Positions 19,906 to 31,588 of a stretch of 64,000 nucleotides of DNA are shown one piece after another (positions within the stretch are counted from its first letter, which is position 1; every line of letters begins with the position of its first letter). Below the pieces are notes generated by a model. It had not been told where the DNA came from. It ran no database searches and was given only the letters and a program-made list of their open reading frames with translations. A program made the position numbers and the translations under genes. Source of the stretch: Dipteris shenzhenensis (lineage: Eukaryota; Polypodiophyta; Polypodiopsida; Gleicheniales); the NCBI GenBank assembly GCA_047967505.1, contig CM106539.1; one strand, written 5' to 3'.

Positions 19906-22330
19906 TCTCTTCAGATGGTGGTAGTATATGGCTGCCATGGCAGCTTGGGCACTCGGACTCTCCATAGAATATCGGAAAAGAATAGAAACAATTCACAAAA
20001 GGCTTCTCTAGGAGAGTTGGTGGTCAAATTGCGAGCCCTATACCCGGTCATGTTCGTAGGGACAAGAATGAGAGCCCTTGAAGGGAACGCTCTTTGTCAG
20101 TATGACTTACATGCACAAGGTAAACAAGGTGGATGCAATCAGACTCCCAAACAAAGCCATGGAGGCAGCCAAAAATATAGGGTGTCATAGAGAAGGGCTC
20201 GAGTGGATGGAGCGAATGCTTGTCCTCCTCTAACTCTAGGTTGTTGGAGTGTCCTCCAACAATCCAAAAGTTCACTTCCAAGAGGCTCTCGGTAAGCCAT
20301 CTCAAGAAAGGTGCATGCTGCCGGGTGCGTACACGTTCAAGTTCCCAATCCTCGAGTCCGCCATCCTGAAGCCTATCCACACAGCTCGTCCTCCGATCAG
20401 CTCACCCTGATTAAACATCTCTTGGGTTAAGGTTTGGGCACACAATCTCATTCATACCCACAGCAAGGGACCATATCTTTGGACCTCTCCTGCCGTCTCT
20501 AATATCTGAAACCGAAAATATGTGCTCATTTATCATAAGACTGTCAATTGGAGCCTTGGCATTGGCCTGGTGAAGAGGCTGGTGGAACTGAGACGAGGAA
20601 GAGAAGAATCTATTTAGAGTGATGAGACGTCCTATGAATGGGTGGGTGTCGTGAGGCGGCTGGGGGTGGTGGAGGAGGGAGGCAGGTGTCAGTTGTGGGT
20701 TAATAGGGGGAACAAGAGGGGGACTCTCTTGCATTTGGCCGTGAGGGAGTCTCCTTGGATGGTCAGGAATCCTATATTGAAGGAAGAGGGGTTTGCTGCA
20801 AGGTCAAAGAAGACCTCTCCCTCAAGTGTCAGAGGGTCATGAGGGAGCCCTATCTGCCTGCTACTCTTGGGTGGGGGGGCTGGTGGCAGCCTCGTACTCT
20901 TCTGCTGTCATGGATAGGGCATGGCGCCTTCAATTCTTTTTGGCTCTCTTGCCAGCCTTCTTGCAGTTCCAGGAGTCCAGATGCCTCAATCTAAATGCTG
21001 CTATTTGTTTTCATAGGGAGGTCTATCTCACCTCTCTCGATGTTGACTTCGTGGAGTTTGCGGTTGGGGAGAGGGAGTGACTTGCACTATGAGGTTAGGC
21101 TCTTGCTCAGTGCCACAGATGTGAAAAACCCAAACAATCGGGCTCATGATCCTCTTTCAGTTTCTCCCCATGAGACCTAGACTCTCTGCTTGAACTTGCC
21201 ACTATGAGGGGTCTCTAGAAAAACCTCCTTGGGCAGAGGCTTTGGAAACTTTGCAATCACCCTGAGTCGTGGAACACCATCATCCGCAAGGACCAAGGGA
21301 GTCCAAAGCAAGCCCCGATGGAAGACATAATGGGTCTTTATTAATTTGGAAGCCTTGAGACACATAACATCATTGGAAACCTCACCACATGGTACGTCAT
21401 CTTCATGACGTCTACTGTGGTGCCAAGGTATGAAGAAGTGTGGGCCAAGCTCTTGCTCCACAGGGGTTGGGTGACAAGGAAACTTAGTTGGAGGAGGGGG
21501 CTCTGTCACCAGAAAACGCGTTTCGGGCAGTAGAAATGTGAAGAAACGTTTCTGCCCGAAACATTTCTAAGAAACGTGCGAAACGTGAAAGTTTTTTTGA
21601 ATTTTTTAAAATAAAAAATACACTAATTTTATTATTTATATAAAATACACTAATTTTACACGTTTCTAGATGAAATGTCTGTCAAAATCTCGAAACGTTT
21701 CTAGAAACGCGTTTCTCGAAACGTTTCTTATGACACTGGGAGGGGGACTCCTCTCTCATAGATGGTGAAATCTTGGATGTGGTCACTCTCTATGCGAAGC
21801 TCTCTTGAATACGGTCTTGAACCTGATTCTGAGGGGGTGTGACGCCCACAATGGGGCTCACCATTGCTTTGTCCTGAAGGGACTGACTGGCTATCTGCAC
21901 CTGTTTCTTGTCCTCGGAGGAAAGGGATATCCACATGGCTGGGGGGACTCGAGGGAGCTGCTGTGAGAACCTGTTTGACTAGACAAAAAGTCACCAACAA
22001 GGGGACTAACGAGGATGGAAAAGGGGAATCAACCTGAAAAGTGACTTGGGTGGGGAGGGGGGAAGAGGGAGGGTGGTAGAAGACAAAGGCTCAGCCCAAA
22101 AATGGGCCGAGAAGACCCAAGTTTAGGTGTGGGCAGAAAAATGGTGTGGCAGGGCCTCCTTACAAGCATCAAGAGATGAGGACAGTCGTAAAAAGACTCC
22201 TCCTCAACCGGTGGTGCCTCAAGGGAATCCCAATGCTGAATCAACTGCTTAGATACCTGTGCCAAATCCTCACATTGCTTCTTGCACCTCTCAGCCCTTT
22301 GCAAGTTATATTTTACTAACACGGAAAAAG
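19906..22330 (-). pseudogene. Degenerate LINE-like element (endonuclease and ORF1-like remains)
   Basis: Minus strand, 20460-20048: VWIGFRMADSRIGNLNVYAP then WIVGGHSNNLELEEDKH, resembling the VYAP and WI.GGDFN...EDK segments of the AP-type endonuclease of plant L1-like LINEs; the catalytic GDFN is GHSN here. Upstream frames 21509-21177 and 22000-21728 (proline-rich, with VFHRGLLWTPLVLADDGVPR) and 22322-22029 would be ORF1, but I cannot assign a domain. A 232-bp inverted-repeat element interrupts ORF1. Frames are scattered, and RT is absent. Confidence 0.45.
21504..21735. mobile_element. 232-bp MITE/foldback-like element
   Basis: The ends are imperfect inverted repeats (TGTCACCAGAAAACG left; TGTCATAAGAAACG as the complement of the right end). 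Inside are palindromes around GAAACGTTTC, a hairpin TTTCGGGCAG...CTGCCCGAAA at about 21521-21562, and an AT-rich centre with AAATACACTAATTTTA twice. It splits an otherwise collinear minus-strand frame (GVPLP | EPPPPTKF). The flanks are both G/C-rich, so the target duplication cannot be read with certainty. No transposase. Confidence 0.7.
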
Positions 22331-22582
22331 CGCTATTGGCATCTCAACTCTATATCAGAGGATGACTAAAATAAACAGGTTGTATCTCTTTTTGAGGAGA
22401 CCGAGCCTTAGGCGCTACCCCCTTTAAAGAAACAACAGTCTGTTGTATTTGGGGCTCTATGGTCAATGAATTTGGTATGCTGCAAACAACCAGAGCATAT
22501 TTTATGCTCAAAAAGTGTAAGGATTCAGTGTGACGTCGTCAGTTCTTGTGGTTTATGGAGCGCATCTTGTTTCTGACGAAGT

Positions 22583-23017
22583 ATGATTAATATGTTGGAG
22601 TCTAATTATTCCATGCTGCTTTCGGCTGAGCGAGTTGTAAAGTTCAACTGGGCTCATATTGTTTTTAATCGCATCAACGGGGAAATCACACGGACAGACA
22701 AACACAGAGGAGTCACGCAATCTAAATTGCGACCTATGTTGGCAGCTCTGCTTAAGTATGCCGACCCGGCCAAAGGGGATAATCCAATTTTGATTCCACC
22801 ACCGAGAGCTGAGGAAGAGGAGGTAAAGATGCCACTGTCTGCGGAGGATCATATGGATTTACGGGAAGCCGGTTATGCTGAGGAGGACCTGAAGGCCTCG
22901 TACAAGATTGCGGCTATGTTGCTAGACGTGCTGCCATCTCCGCCTAGGCTGCATGTGCCAAATACCGGTTTGAAGAAAAGTCTTCGATTACCATTCAAGC
23001 ATACTAATCAGGGCTAG
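22583..23017 (+). CDS. Unassigned ORF, 144 codons
   Basis: MINMLESNYSMLLSAERVVK then FNWAHIVFNRINGEITRTDK and LRPMLAALLKYA, an acidic segment (PRAEEEEVKM) and a basic C-terminus. The composition looks like real coding sequence: balanced codons, amphipathic helices and no repeats. The W..I.F..I......K....L..LL pattern faintly recalls the plant transposon-protein domains found next to retroelements, but I do not recognise it. No upstream extension is possible because a stop precedes. It may be a fragment of a mobile-element gene. Confidence 0.35.
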   Translation: MINMLESNYSMLLSAERVVKFNWAHIVFNRINGEITRTDKHRGVTQSKLRPMLAALLKYADPAKGDNPILIPPPRAEEEEVKMPLSAEDHMDLREAGYAEEDLKASYKIAAMLLDVLPSPPRLHVPNTGLKKSLRLPFKHTNQG

Positions 23018-24645
23018 ATGAGTCGGGGTGGTGATCAGGTCATTCAATACTCGACATCTTTGTCTTGGGTTTGGTATGCTTGACAATTGGCTCCTTTACA
23101 GACTCCAAGGTCTGCTAATAATTATTGGGGATCTGATGTGAGAGCTTTGGACACTCGAGCCCAATCTGATTGATCATTTCCCTAATGCTTTTGAGGTCGA
23201 TCAACAGACTTTTCTTGTCTTTGGCCGGGGTCTAGTAAGACTCTTTGGAAATTTTCTTCTTTACAGACTCCAAGACTTGCATATCATCTTGATAAACTTT
23301 CACTGTGGTCTTGGTGAGCAGAGACTTTGAACGTCTCGCCAAATGCTGCTTCATATGTGGTCCTGTCACACTGGATGAATGTGGTAGCTGCTTTTCTTAT
23401 GGCTTATCTTTGCCATGCCCTTGATGTGCTTACGGTTGACGTAGCAAATTGCATGAGCATTCTGACATTTGATGCATTTGTGGGCACATCCCACTTGACG
23501 ATGTCCTTGACCTTATTGGGCCCAAACTGAGCTGAGGAATTTATGATGTACCTAAGAGCTGCATTTCTTCGCGTTGATGTACACTAGACGTCCCTCAGCA
23601 GCTATGGGACTTGTGTGAGATGACTGCTTATACTGAGTGGGACCTTTGGAAGCTCAAAATGTCTCAAGTAAACCAAATACATTTTTACGAATAAGGTTCT
23701 TGACATCATTCTGCGCTCCTACAAATCCAAAAGTGTCACCAAAAGTTCATTTTGGGCCTTCTTTATGCAGAATTCCAACTTGTGATGCATAGAGTCTTTC
23801 CAAGATGAAGTCTGACTCTTCACTGTCAGCTTGCTGAGTGCTGCCTGCTAGAGTTGAGGGCCTACTGAAGAAGTAACCTACACAGCGGAATAAAACTTAA
23901 CCTCTCACTGATCTCTGTCACATTGTTGGGCACGTGCGCGTGCACACGCACATGCACACGCACACGCACATGCACACGCAAGCACGTACACTGAACCCCC
24001 GCTCAGAGAAATGAAGCAGAATATATATAGAGAACTGAGACTCTATTCATCTATAAAATGTGGCTTAGAGAAGAGCAAGAAACGTCCAGCAGAGAGCTGG
24101 ATAAAAACAGAGTCAGGTGTGACTGTCTGCTGAGATCTACATCTCACACTCTCTTGCATTGCATGAAATAGATTTCAGTGGGATGAGACTGGAGTATGTC
24201 ATAAGCCCCCCATTTATAGGGATGGAGAGACTAGAATCCCCCCCAAACAGGACCAACTCAAGCCAACCAGGCCAAAAGCTGACCAGATGACAGGCCATCA
24301 GACCGACTGGTCTGGAACAAGCACTGACCTGCTTGCTGATGCCGACCTGCTGCCAGGCCTATAAATGGGCCCTGGACCTGCTTTAAGTGCTCCACTGCTC
24401 TAATGCAGTGCTGCCACATCTATGCTGCTTCTTACGCTATTCTCCAGTCTGGTGCCATCTTCTAGGGATCTGCACACTCTACTAGAACAGCAGGCAGATG
24501 TTCTCCCTAACCAAGTCAACTAAATCCTTATCCTCCTCATATGGAGGCTCACAGATTGGTTAGTGACCTTTTTTAACACCCCTTCTCAAACAGGCTGACC
24601 CAGTCCATAAACATGTTGCTGAGGCTGGGTTTGCTCGTGCCCTGT
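23018..24645. other. Unassigned stretch with faint minus-strand coding traces
   Basis: Minus-strand frames near 23525-23330 (FGPNKVKDIVKWDVPTNASN) and 23290-23100 (VYQDDMQVLESVKKKISKES) look coding-like but are broken and unrecognised. 23931-23980 is a perfect purine-pyrimidine alternation. From about 24000 a promoter-like AATATATATAGAG is followed by G/A-rich sequence. Confidence 0.35.
23931..23980. repeat. 50-bp perfect pyrimidine-purine alternation
   Basis: Twenty-five consecutive CA, CG or TG steps (CACGTGCGCGTGCACACGCA and on). Such alternation favours Z-DNA under negative supercoiling. Confidence 0.85.
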
Positions 24646-24731
24646 TGGCATCCGCATGTCTTGATGTGGTTGCTGACACTAGCTGATATGGCATCCGCAT
24701 GTCTTGATGTGGTTGCTGACACTAGCTGATA
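24646..24731. repeat. Perfect 43-bp tandem duplication
   Basis: Copies at 24646-24688 and 24689-24731 are identical, beginning TGGCATCCGCATGTCTTGAT. Identity implies a recent origin. Confidence 0.95.
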
Positions 24732-25200
24732 AGGTTGTTGGCCCTGTTTGTGCCATGTTTGGTGGCCTGAGTGACCTGGTCAGCGATGAGATGTCCGGGT
24801 TGGTAGCAAGCACGTGAATCTGTCTAATGTCAGTTAGCATTCACACTTCCGCACTTGGTAGATAGTATTAGCTCTCATACTTGTTACAGTGGTCTCACAG
24901 CTCCAACTTTTTCCCTTGAGTTGTGAGCAATAGCAGTGAAGATACGAAGTAGAAACATGACATTTGGAGTGTCTACTTAACCATTTGTGCCTGCTCAACC
25001 TCAGGGGGAATCCAATAGATCCAGTGGGTCCAAGACAATGTATTGTGCTGTGGCAAGACAACCATAGGGTCCATGCATGGAGGCATTGGGAGGTTTGATT
25101 ACAAATATTCCTATCCCCTTTGTGCCTTTGGTGGTTTTCATAAAAGGAGAGTATCCTGGTGGTGGGCAAGTAAACGTCGGTGAAGCAGAACATAAAATTG

Positions 25201-25264
25201 TTTTTTGAGGCCGTGTGATAGTATAGTGCTTGTTTTTTGAGGCCGTGTGATAGTATAGTGCTTG
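25201..25264. repeat. Perfect 32-bp tandem duplication
   Basis: TTTTTTGAGGCCGTGTGATA... is repeated exactly at 25201 and 25233. Confidence 0.95.
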
Positions 25265-27966
25265 GTTGGCGTGAGGAGTATATGCTACCCCTATGAGTAT
25301 TTTCCACATTTGTGCCATATTTATTTTACATCATGCCGTCGGAAGTCTCAGCATTTTTTAGCTAACTCTGGTCAGACAGCTCTTGTAACATTATGAAGCG
25401 AGGAGAAAAACATGTTATCAGGATGCCCATTAGAGAGCGAATATCTATTCTTGAACTAGTGCTATTTGAAGGAGATTATGTTTCGAGAGTTCAAAGGATT
25501 TGGTGGGTCTACGGAGGAGTTGCGACATACTAGTTTGTACACATGAACTGAATATAGTTTGTTGAGCAATACCTCATAACACATGAAAATGCTACAGAGT
25601 TATTCCAAGAGAGTGGAGCTTGGAAAAGCTCACCTTTTATTAGAAAAAGGAGGGTTGGTGGTTACGAGCAGGGTAATTGAATATGGAGTTGGGGGATTTC
25701 TTGAAGACGCGTTCTTGAATAAAGGCCCCAATGTTGCAAATTAAAATGTCTATGTTTACCATTGTTCAACCCTTTAAGTCATTCTAGCATGTGCACCTTT
25801 TCATAATCCCACACATTTTTTATCATGGCATAAGCTTGGTATTCAATAAAAATGCAGATCTATGGGGCTCCAACATGGAAAAGGCCCAAAGTGTAATTTC
25901 CAAAATGCACATGATTGCATGCAGATTCTTGTATTTGTAAAGCCTATTATAGGAGCAAAACATATTAGTGTCATTATGTCTATCATATATTTCCATTGTA
26001 GGATGTAGTCCAGATACCTTCTTCTAGTTATTGAAGTCAAGATATGTATGTAAATATACTTAGCCAAGGTTTCTTGTTTTAGTCAAGATATCTATGTGGA
26101 TATGCTTATGTAGATGTTTTGGCATGTTTAAGTCTATCTTGCATAGCTAAATTAACCTATCTGTTATTATCACTATTTAATTCAATTTGTAAAGCTATTT
26201 CATTCTATCCTATAACTATACTATCTTGATCTATTCTAACTACTTGATAAATTTATGTATCCATTATTACCACACTATCTTTTTATGTTATTAAAATAAT
26301 AAAATGAATTGAATAGCAGGAACCTAGTGCTAGTTTGATATGTATGTGCTCCCATTTAGGTCGATTGGGCTATGATCTTTTGGAGCCCCCTTATTGAAGC
26401 CCTAGAGATCGATGGCTTGGCTACCTCTGTTGGGGCCTTAGATTTTGTATGAGAAGCCTATGTACACTTGTGATCTTTTGGTTTAATGACATTTTGTTGA
26501 GTTTTTCTCTTTGGATGATGTTCCCCCTTCTCATTTTACAAACTTGCACATGCCTTGATGGAAACTTATTGGGAGACCTTAGCGAGCATTTAAGCATGGC
26601 ATATATGGAGATCCAAATGCACAAAGGCACTTAATGGCTCCCAAGTCTACCCATCTCACACTTTGGCTAGTATTTGGTAAGGCGCTAAGCACACTTTGAT
26701 GGTCATTTGGTTGAGCATGCAGGGGTTTTCATGGGTGGCCTTTGTCAAGAGGACAATCTTCCTCAAAGAGTTGAGGCTCCTAAGTCCCCTCTTTTCTCAA
26801 AGTCGACCATAGTTTCGAGGTGGCATTTTTAGCCTCATCTTAGAAGCTTACGACTCTTCTTGATTCATAGCAGGTTTTTGGCCCACTCAGGCTATTTGTT
26901 TTTCATGCTATGGATGATGTCCTTTGGTCTTGGGTCTTTTTTCTACATAATAGAAGTGTTTTCATTAAAAAAGTATCTAGAGAGAGGAACTATGTACCTT
27001 TGTAATGAATGCATGAAACAAAAGAAAATTAAAACAAGTTAAAAAAGCAAATTCATTACAAAGAGAATGTGATTATTATGGTAGATTGCAAAATATGGCA
27101 ATGAATCTAATGCCCTATGATGTAATGATAATGAGAGTCATCTCATATGGTAGATATGAAAGAATAATTTGAAAAAATGAAGCCACTAAAAGGATCTAAG
27201 ATCGCATCTACACTAATGATGGTACCCCAAATGTAGTCAAAGGTGATGCATTAGTATCGATGGATTATGGTAATAGAAATAAAGCTACATCATTAATGTA
27301 ATATATATTGCAAGGCTTAGCAAGAATTTATGGTCAGTCGGATAGATGATGAGAAATAAGAGTATTTTTTGAATAAGACAATTGTTTTGTTGGCAAAATT
27401 TGTCAAAGAAGAATATTGTAGAGGGGAGAGCATCATTACCCAATTTACATGCAATTGGAGCTCAATGTCAATCTATTAAAAGATCAAGATGTTAAGATTA
27501 GATTGAGTTAAGTACCACATATCAACATAATTTTTGAAATGTTTAATCCACTTGTGTTAGGTACATCATAGAAGAATGAAATAGAAATAATTTAATAAGG
27601 AATTAGATACTAGTAGAAGTGCTACACAATTCTTAAAAAGAAGCATCAATTACTTTGAATAAGCAAAATACACAAATAATACCAATTATTATATGTATAT
27701 GTTATCATGAGAATTAATTGTATATGTATATGTTATTATGAGAATCAATCCAATGCATCACTCCTTTACAAGCTACAAACCAAAATTAGACATCTCAGTA
27801 TTTGTAGGATATGCATTGCATTAGGGATGACCATAGAAGGAATTGGATGTTGAATCAAGGAAGGTTACAATGAGCAAAGTAAAGCCTATACGTTGTATAA
27901 GTAAAACTCACTTTTTAAAGACATGCTTGTTTCTCTCTATGCTTGCATAAATGGCACGACAATTTT

Positions 27967-28340
27967 GCATTCCTTAAATTAAAGTACTTTAATGATGAAC
28001 CACATACTGTGGAATATAAAAACAAGAGGAATCCATTAGACAAGGTTTTGTCCCATTAGTATTTCAAAAAGGTGGAACATTATGTCACCCTTAAGCTTCA
28101 AGAATATGTTTTTTTTGTGCACAACAAATATCATAGTTGTCGTCTAAATTGTAGAAATATGAAGAATTTGCATTCCTTAAATTAAAGGACTATAATGATG
28201 GAATATCACATTGTGGAAAAATGAAAACAAGTCGAATCCATTAAGCGAGACTTTGTCTCACTATTAGCATACAAACCATTTGTGAAAGCTCAACATTATG
28301 ACACAAGAATATGATTTCTATGCACAACAATTATCATGAT
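27967..28340. repeat. Degenerate ~203-bp tandem duplication
   Basis: GCATTCCTTAAATTAAAG recurs at 27967 and 28170, and GCACAACAAWTATCAT near 28119 and 28322. The copies have diverged with several indels. Confidence 0.7.
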
Positions 28341-28358
28341 TTCCTTTCAAATTATGAA

Positions 28359-28573
28359 ATTCCATTACATAAAATGAACCATAAGCTCTCATTGAAGCAC
28401 TTGGAAGATAAACTCATCTCATCCATAAGAAAAATAGTAATTCCTAAAATTGTGCTAGCTACTTCCATGGTTTATGTCAAATCACTATTGAGATTCCATT
28501 ACATAAAATGAACCATAAGCTCTCATTGAAGCACTTGGAAGATAAACTCATCTCATCCATAAGAAAAATAGTA
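28359..28573. repeat. Perfect 81-bp direct repeat, spacing 134 bp
   Basis: 28359-28439 and 28493-28573 are identical over 81 bp and separated by 53 bp of unrelated sequence. Confidence 0.92.
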
Positions 28574-28679
28574 TTTGTGGCCTCACTATGGCTTCCTTGG
28601 GCATGAAGATCTAGTGCCTCTTTCCTAGGGCTCTCATTGCCACTAAGTAGGGCCTTGATCTTCACTGCAACCCCATCTT

Positions 28680-29177
28680 CTCCCCACCACTGTTGTTTTA
28701 CTTCTCACCTCTCAGGTGGCTTCTTTCGTGAGCCATTATATGTTCCCTCCCCAACCCAATGTTTTCCTTTGCCTCATTTGCATCCGTTCGTATCCCTTTG
28801 ACTCCTCTCGATGCACATACTAATCACCATCCATTGCACCAACCTCACCTCATACCTTGGGCCCCCTCATCACTTATATGCTCAGGGCTCATTGTTTGGG
28901 CCCTTCCCCTGTTTTGGATCTTCCTTTCTACCCCCCTTTCCCTCTCCTCTCAATCCCCTTCTTGAGCTCCCCCCCTACCTCCCCTCCCATGGACCCATTC
29001 TCTTCCCCTCTTCCATACTCTCTTCCACCCCTTCTACCCTGTTGGCACCCCCTCCTTCCTCCATTCTTCCACTCTCCAACCCCTCTCTACCATTAGCACC
29101 TCCTCGGCCCTCCTCTTCCTCTTTGAGACACCCCTCTCCCTTCTTCCTCCACCACACCCGTTCCCTCCTCTTGCTCT
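28680..29177 (+). other. Pyrimidine-rich tract, first part
   Basis: Strongly C/T-biased sequence with few purines. It ends at the GCTCT target duplication of element E and resumes at 31880 and again after 34441, so elements E and F both landed in one CT-rich tract. Plus-strand open frames here reflect composition only. Confidence 0.65.
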
Positions 29178-29474
29178 TGTTGGAGCAGCAATGGAAGCAT
29201 GGAAAGAACAACAATGAAAGGGAAAATCTTGTTTATTCATGAGTAGAAGTGGCCTTGAGAAGGCAAATGATACAATGCATGTACCCAAGAGAACATTTCT
29301 AGATCCACTAATTTCTCCACTGATTTCTCAATCCGGTCCATGAATCTCTCATTCACACCTACTAGAACCTTCTACCACCTAACGTGGTCACACTAACCAC
29401 CATGTGGTCACACACAAGCACACACTGACCTTGTACCCCTTGGTATAATCCCATTACATCAATTTGTCCCAACA
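29178..29474 (-). repeat. Element E 3' LTR
   Basis: 297 bp with TGTTGG/CCAACA inverted ends. It matches 31589-31879 with substitutions and small indels. It lies left because the element is on the minus strand. Confidence 0.93.
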
Positions 29475-29485
29475 ATCCCCCCCAC
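29475..29485 (-). other. Element E polypurine tract
   Basis: The minus strand reads GTGGGGGGGAT directly before the 3' LTR. Confidence 0.85.
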
Positions 29486-29741
29486 GAATTGATGAGCTCA
29501 CCCCAGCAGTAGTACATGGGAAGCTTCATGGCTTGTTCACACCTAGTAACAACACTCATGACCCCAAGCTATGACTCACTCTGGTAATGGCTCTTGGTTT
29601 ACAACTGGTAGAATGGACAATGACTATGCATGGGAAGTTCCCATAGGTTTGAAAAGGTAAAACTCACACACATAAGACTAACAATAATTTAAGGGGGACA
29701 TCCTAGGGCAGAGAACACTTATTGATCACACACAAAACAAC

Positions 29742-30553
29742 TTAGAAGATAAATGGGTCATCACCCTCATTAAGATTGACTTGGGTGGTGAAAGCAGTGA
29801 GAGCATTAATCTCCTCTAGTTCTTCTTCTTTCTCTGATTCTTCCATAAGATTTGCTAAGAGTCACTTCTTTGCATAGCACTCCTTTTCAAAATGACTAAG
29901 CTTTCCACAGAAATTGCACTTCATCTTGCTCTTGCTTGTAGATCCTTTGAAGTTGCTTTTGACTAGATATGCCTCACTTTCTTTATAGGTGTAGCTATTC
30001 CTTTGTTTGATATTTCTTTCTTCTTTCAAGAGGGATGCCTCAATATCTAACAAACTAGATTCTGGTAGATTTGTAAGAGTAGTCACAATAGTACCATACT
30101 CATCAGGTAGACTTTTAAGCAATATAGCAATCAGAATATAATCATTGAGGTCAAATTTAATGCTAGCTAGTTGAGTCAATATACTTTTCATAGAGTTTAG
30201 ATGTGAGGATATTGATTCTCCCTTGTCCAGCTTCAGATCAAATAACTTAATGAGCAGACTATACTTGAAACATTTCCCCTATGCTCCAAAGGCAGGTGCC
30301 TCCACGCAACATGTGTAGTTTCACAACCATCAATGTGATCAATCAAGGAATCACTCAACCCTAGTGCAATTATAGCCAATTCCTTTTCATTTCTAGGTAA
30401 CCATAATGCTTCTCCTTCCCTAGTAGTAGGTTTCTTCTCTTTCCCATTGGCAATGTTCCATATCCCCTTTTTGATGAGAAAAAACTTGAGTTTTGGTCGC
30501 CCTGTGTAAAATCCCTCACCCTCAAACTTGACTATCTTTGTTTTAGTAGCCAT
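29742..30553 (-). pseudogene. Element E Gag (copia type, UBN2-like) with zinc knuckle
   Basis: ATG at 30553 (MATKTKIVKFEGEGFYTGRP) begins a copia gag: WLPRNEKELAIIALGLSDSL and ETTHVAWRHL, then after one frameshift near 30270 LIKLFDLKLDKGESISSHLN, MKSILTQLASIKFDLNDY, LLKSLPDEYGTIVTTLTNLP and a zinc knuckle CNFCGKLSHFEKEC (CX2CX4HX4C). A TGA at 29862-29864 follows CYAKK. The same frame then stays open through an acidic tail to TAA at 29742. Apart from the frameshift and that stop, the capsid is whole. It packages element RNA in related elements. Confidence 0.85.
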
Positions 30554-30591
30554 AGCGAAGGTCTTACCAATAATGGTAGTGTCTAATCCCT

Positions 30592-30807
30592 TTACAAACA
30601 CTCAAAAAGAACTATCACCATACAAGTGCATATTGCAAAAGCAAGAAAATCAGAGAATCCAAGGTTCTTTGCACACTGATAGCAGTAGGGAACTTGATAT
30701 TTAGTTGGAAGATTTGTGACCTTTCTCTTGAAAAACTTTGGCTTCTTCTTGAGAGGTTTCTTCACTTTGATGTATTGAAGATTAGATGACTCACAAGAAG
30801 TAGCCAT
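30592..30807 (-). CDS. Small upstream ORF of element E (71 codons)
   Basis: MATSCESSNLQYIKVKKPLK ... KVTNLPTKYQ ... FLAFAICTCMVIVLF, then TAA, 38 nt before the gag ATG. It has a basic Lys-rich middle and a hydrophobic C-terminal stretch. Element F carries a similar ORF at the same place (shared SC.SSN, Y.K.K, KVT.L, LAICTCMV). Conservation of the peptide between two diverged elements suggests selection or a conserved leader feature. I do not recognise the product. An in-frame ATG ten codons upstream (30837) is an alternative start, but the homology begins at 30807. Confidence 0.6.
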   Translation of the reverse strand: MATSCESSNLQYIKVKKPLKKKPKFFKRKVTNLPTKYQVPYCYQCAKNLGFSDFLAFAICTCMVIVLFECL

Positions 30808-30837
30808 TTGATAAAGCATTTCATCGATCACAATCAA

Positions 30838-31572
30838 ATGAGCATATCACCCTCATGAATGCACATGAATCCAAATTTAATCATTTCTATGAGTATCAAA
30901 GGCTGACTTTCACCAAAATACTATTGCTAGCATAAAATGCTTGCATTTGATGAACATAAGCTTCAAAATGCCCAAACTTATTGCAAAAAGCATCAACATT
31001 TGAGATCTAAATTCTCACGGATCATAAGTCCAATGAAGGGGATTTTTAAACAAAAATGAAGATCATATATCAAATGACTTACACACCAAAGGGTAGGCAC
31101 ATATTCATGACACGTCGTCAATGAGAGGTCATAGAAGTTCGACTGGTTTTTCTACAAATACGCCTCAAATCCTGGACCATTTCACCTGAGATTTCAACTA
31201 GAGATAGTTGAGGTGCCACCCAACCTCCCCTAAGAGGAATTAGAGAGATATTGCTTCAATAGGGTGCATTGCACGAAATGGTACCAACTATTCTTTGTGG
31301 CGGCAACTCCTTAATTCCTTCTAGCGAAAGGTTTGTCCCATCAAGAGGGTTCTTTAGCTAAGAGGCACGAGCAGAGGGTGCAACCATTCCTTAATTCCTT
31401 CTAGCCAAAGGGTTTCCCCATCAAGAGGGTTCTTTAGCTGAAAGGGCTTAGGCAATGTTGCAGTAGAGAGGGAGAACAAGCTCAAGAAAAATCCAGGAGG
31501 AAGAAAGGAGATGAAGGTGGAGAGACGATGATGATGTGGCAAAGTGGGATGGAAGCTCAAGGAGGGTGGAAT
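30838..31572 (-). other. Element E leader
   Basis: Sequence between the primer site and the small ORF. It contains a near-duplicate AATTCCTTCTAGC.AAAGG phrase at about 31312 and 31392 and no other frame of note. Confidence 0.55.
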
Positions 31573-31574
31573 GG

Positions 31575-31586
31575 CTCTGATACCAC
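31575..31586 (-). other. Element E primer-binding site
   Basis: The minus strand reads TGGTATCAGAGC, two bases (TG) inside the 5' LTR end. Confidence 0.92.
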
Positions 31587-31588
31587 AT

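Larger units (their letters stand above)
24732..28680. other. AT-rich region without a recognised gene
   Basis: The minus-strand frame 25307-24834 is open for 157 codons but contains an internal duplication and matches nothing I know. From 26000 to 28680 the sequence is AT-rich with short frames only. Direct duplications lie at 27967-28340 and 28359-28573. A pyrimidine-rich tract begins near 28680. Confidence 0.45.

Noticed and set aside
28759-29288. Long frames on both strands in the CT-rich tract
   Set aside because: Purely compositional, Pro/Ser/Leu on one strand and Glu/Gly/Arg on the other.
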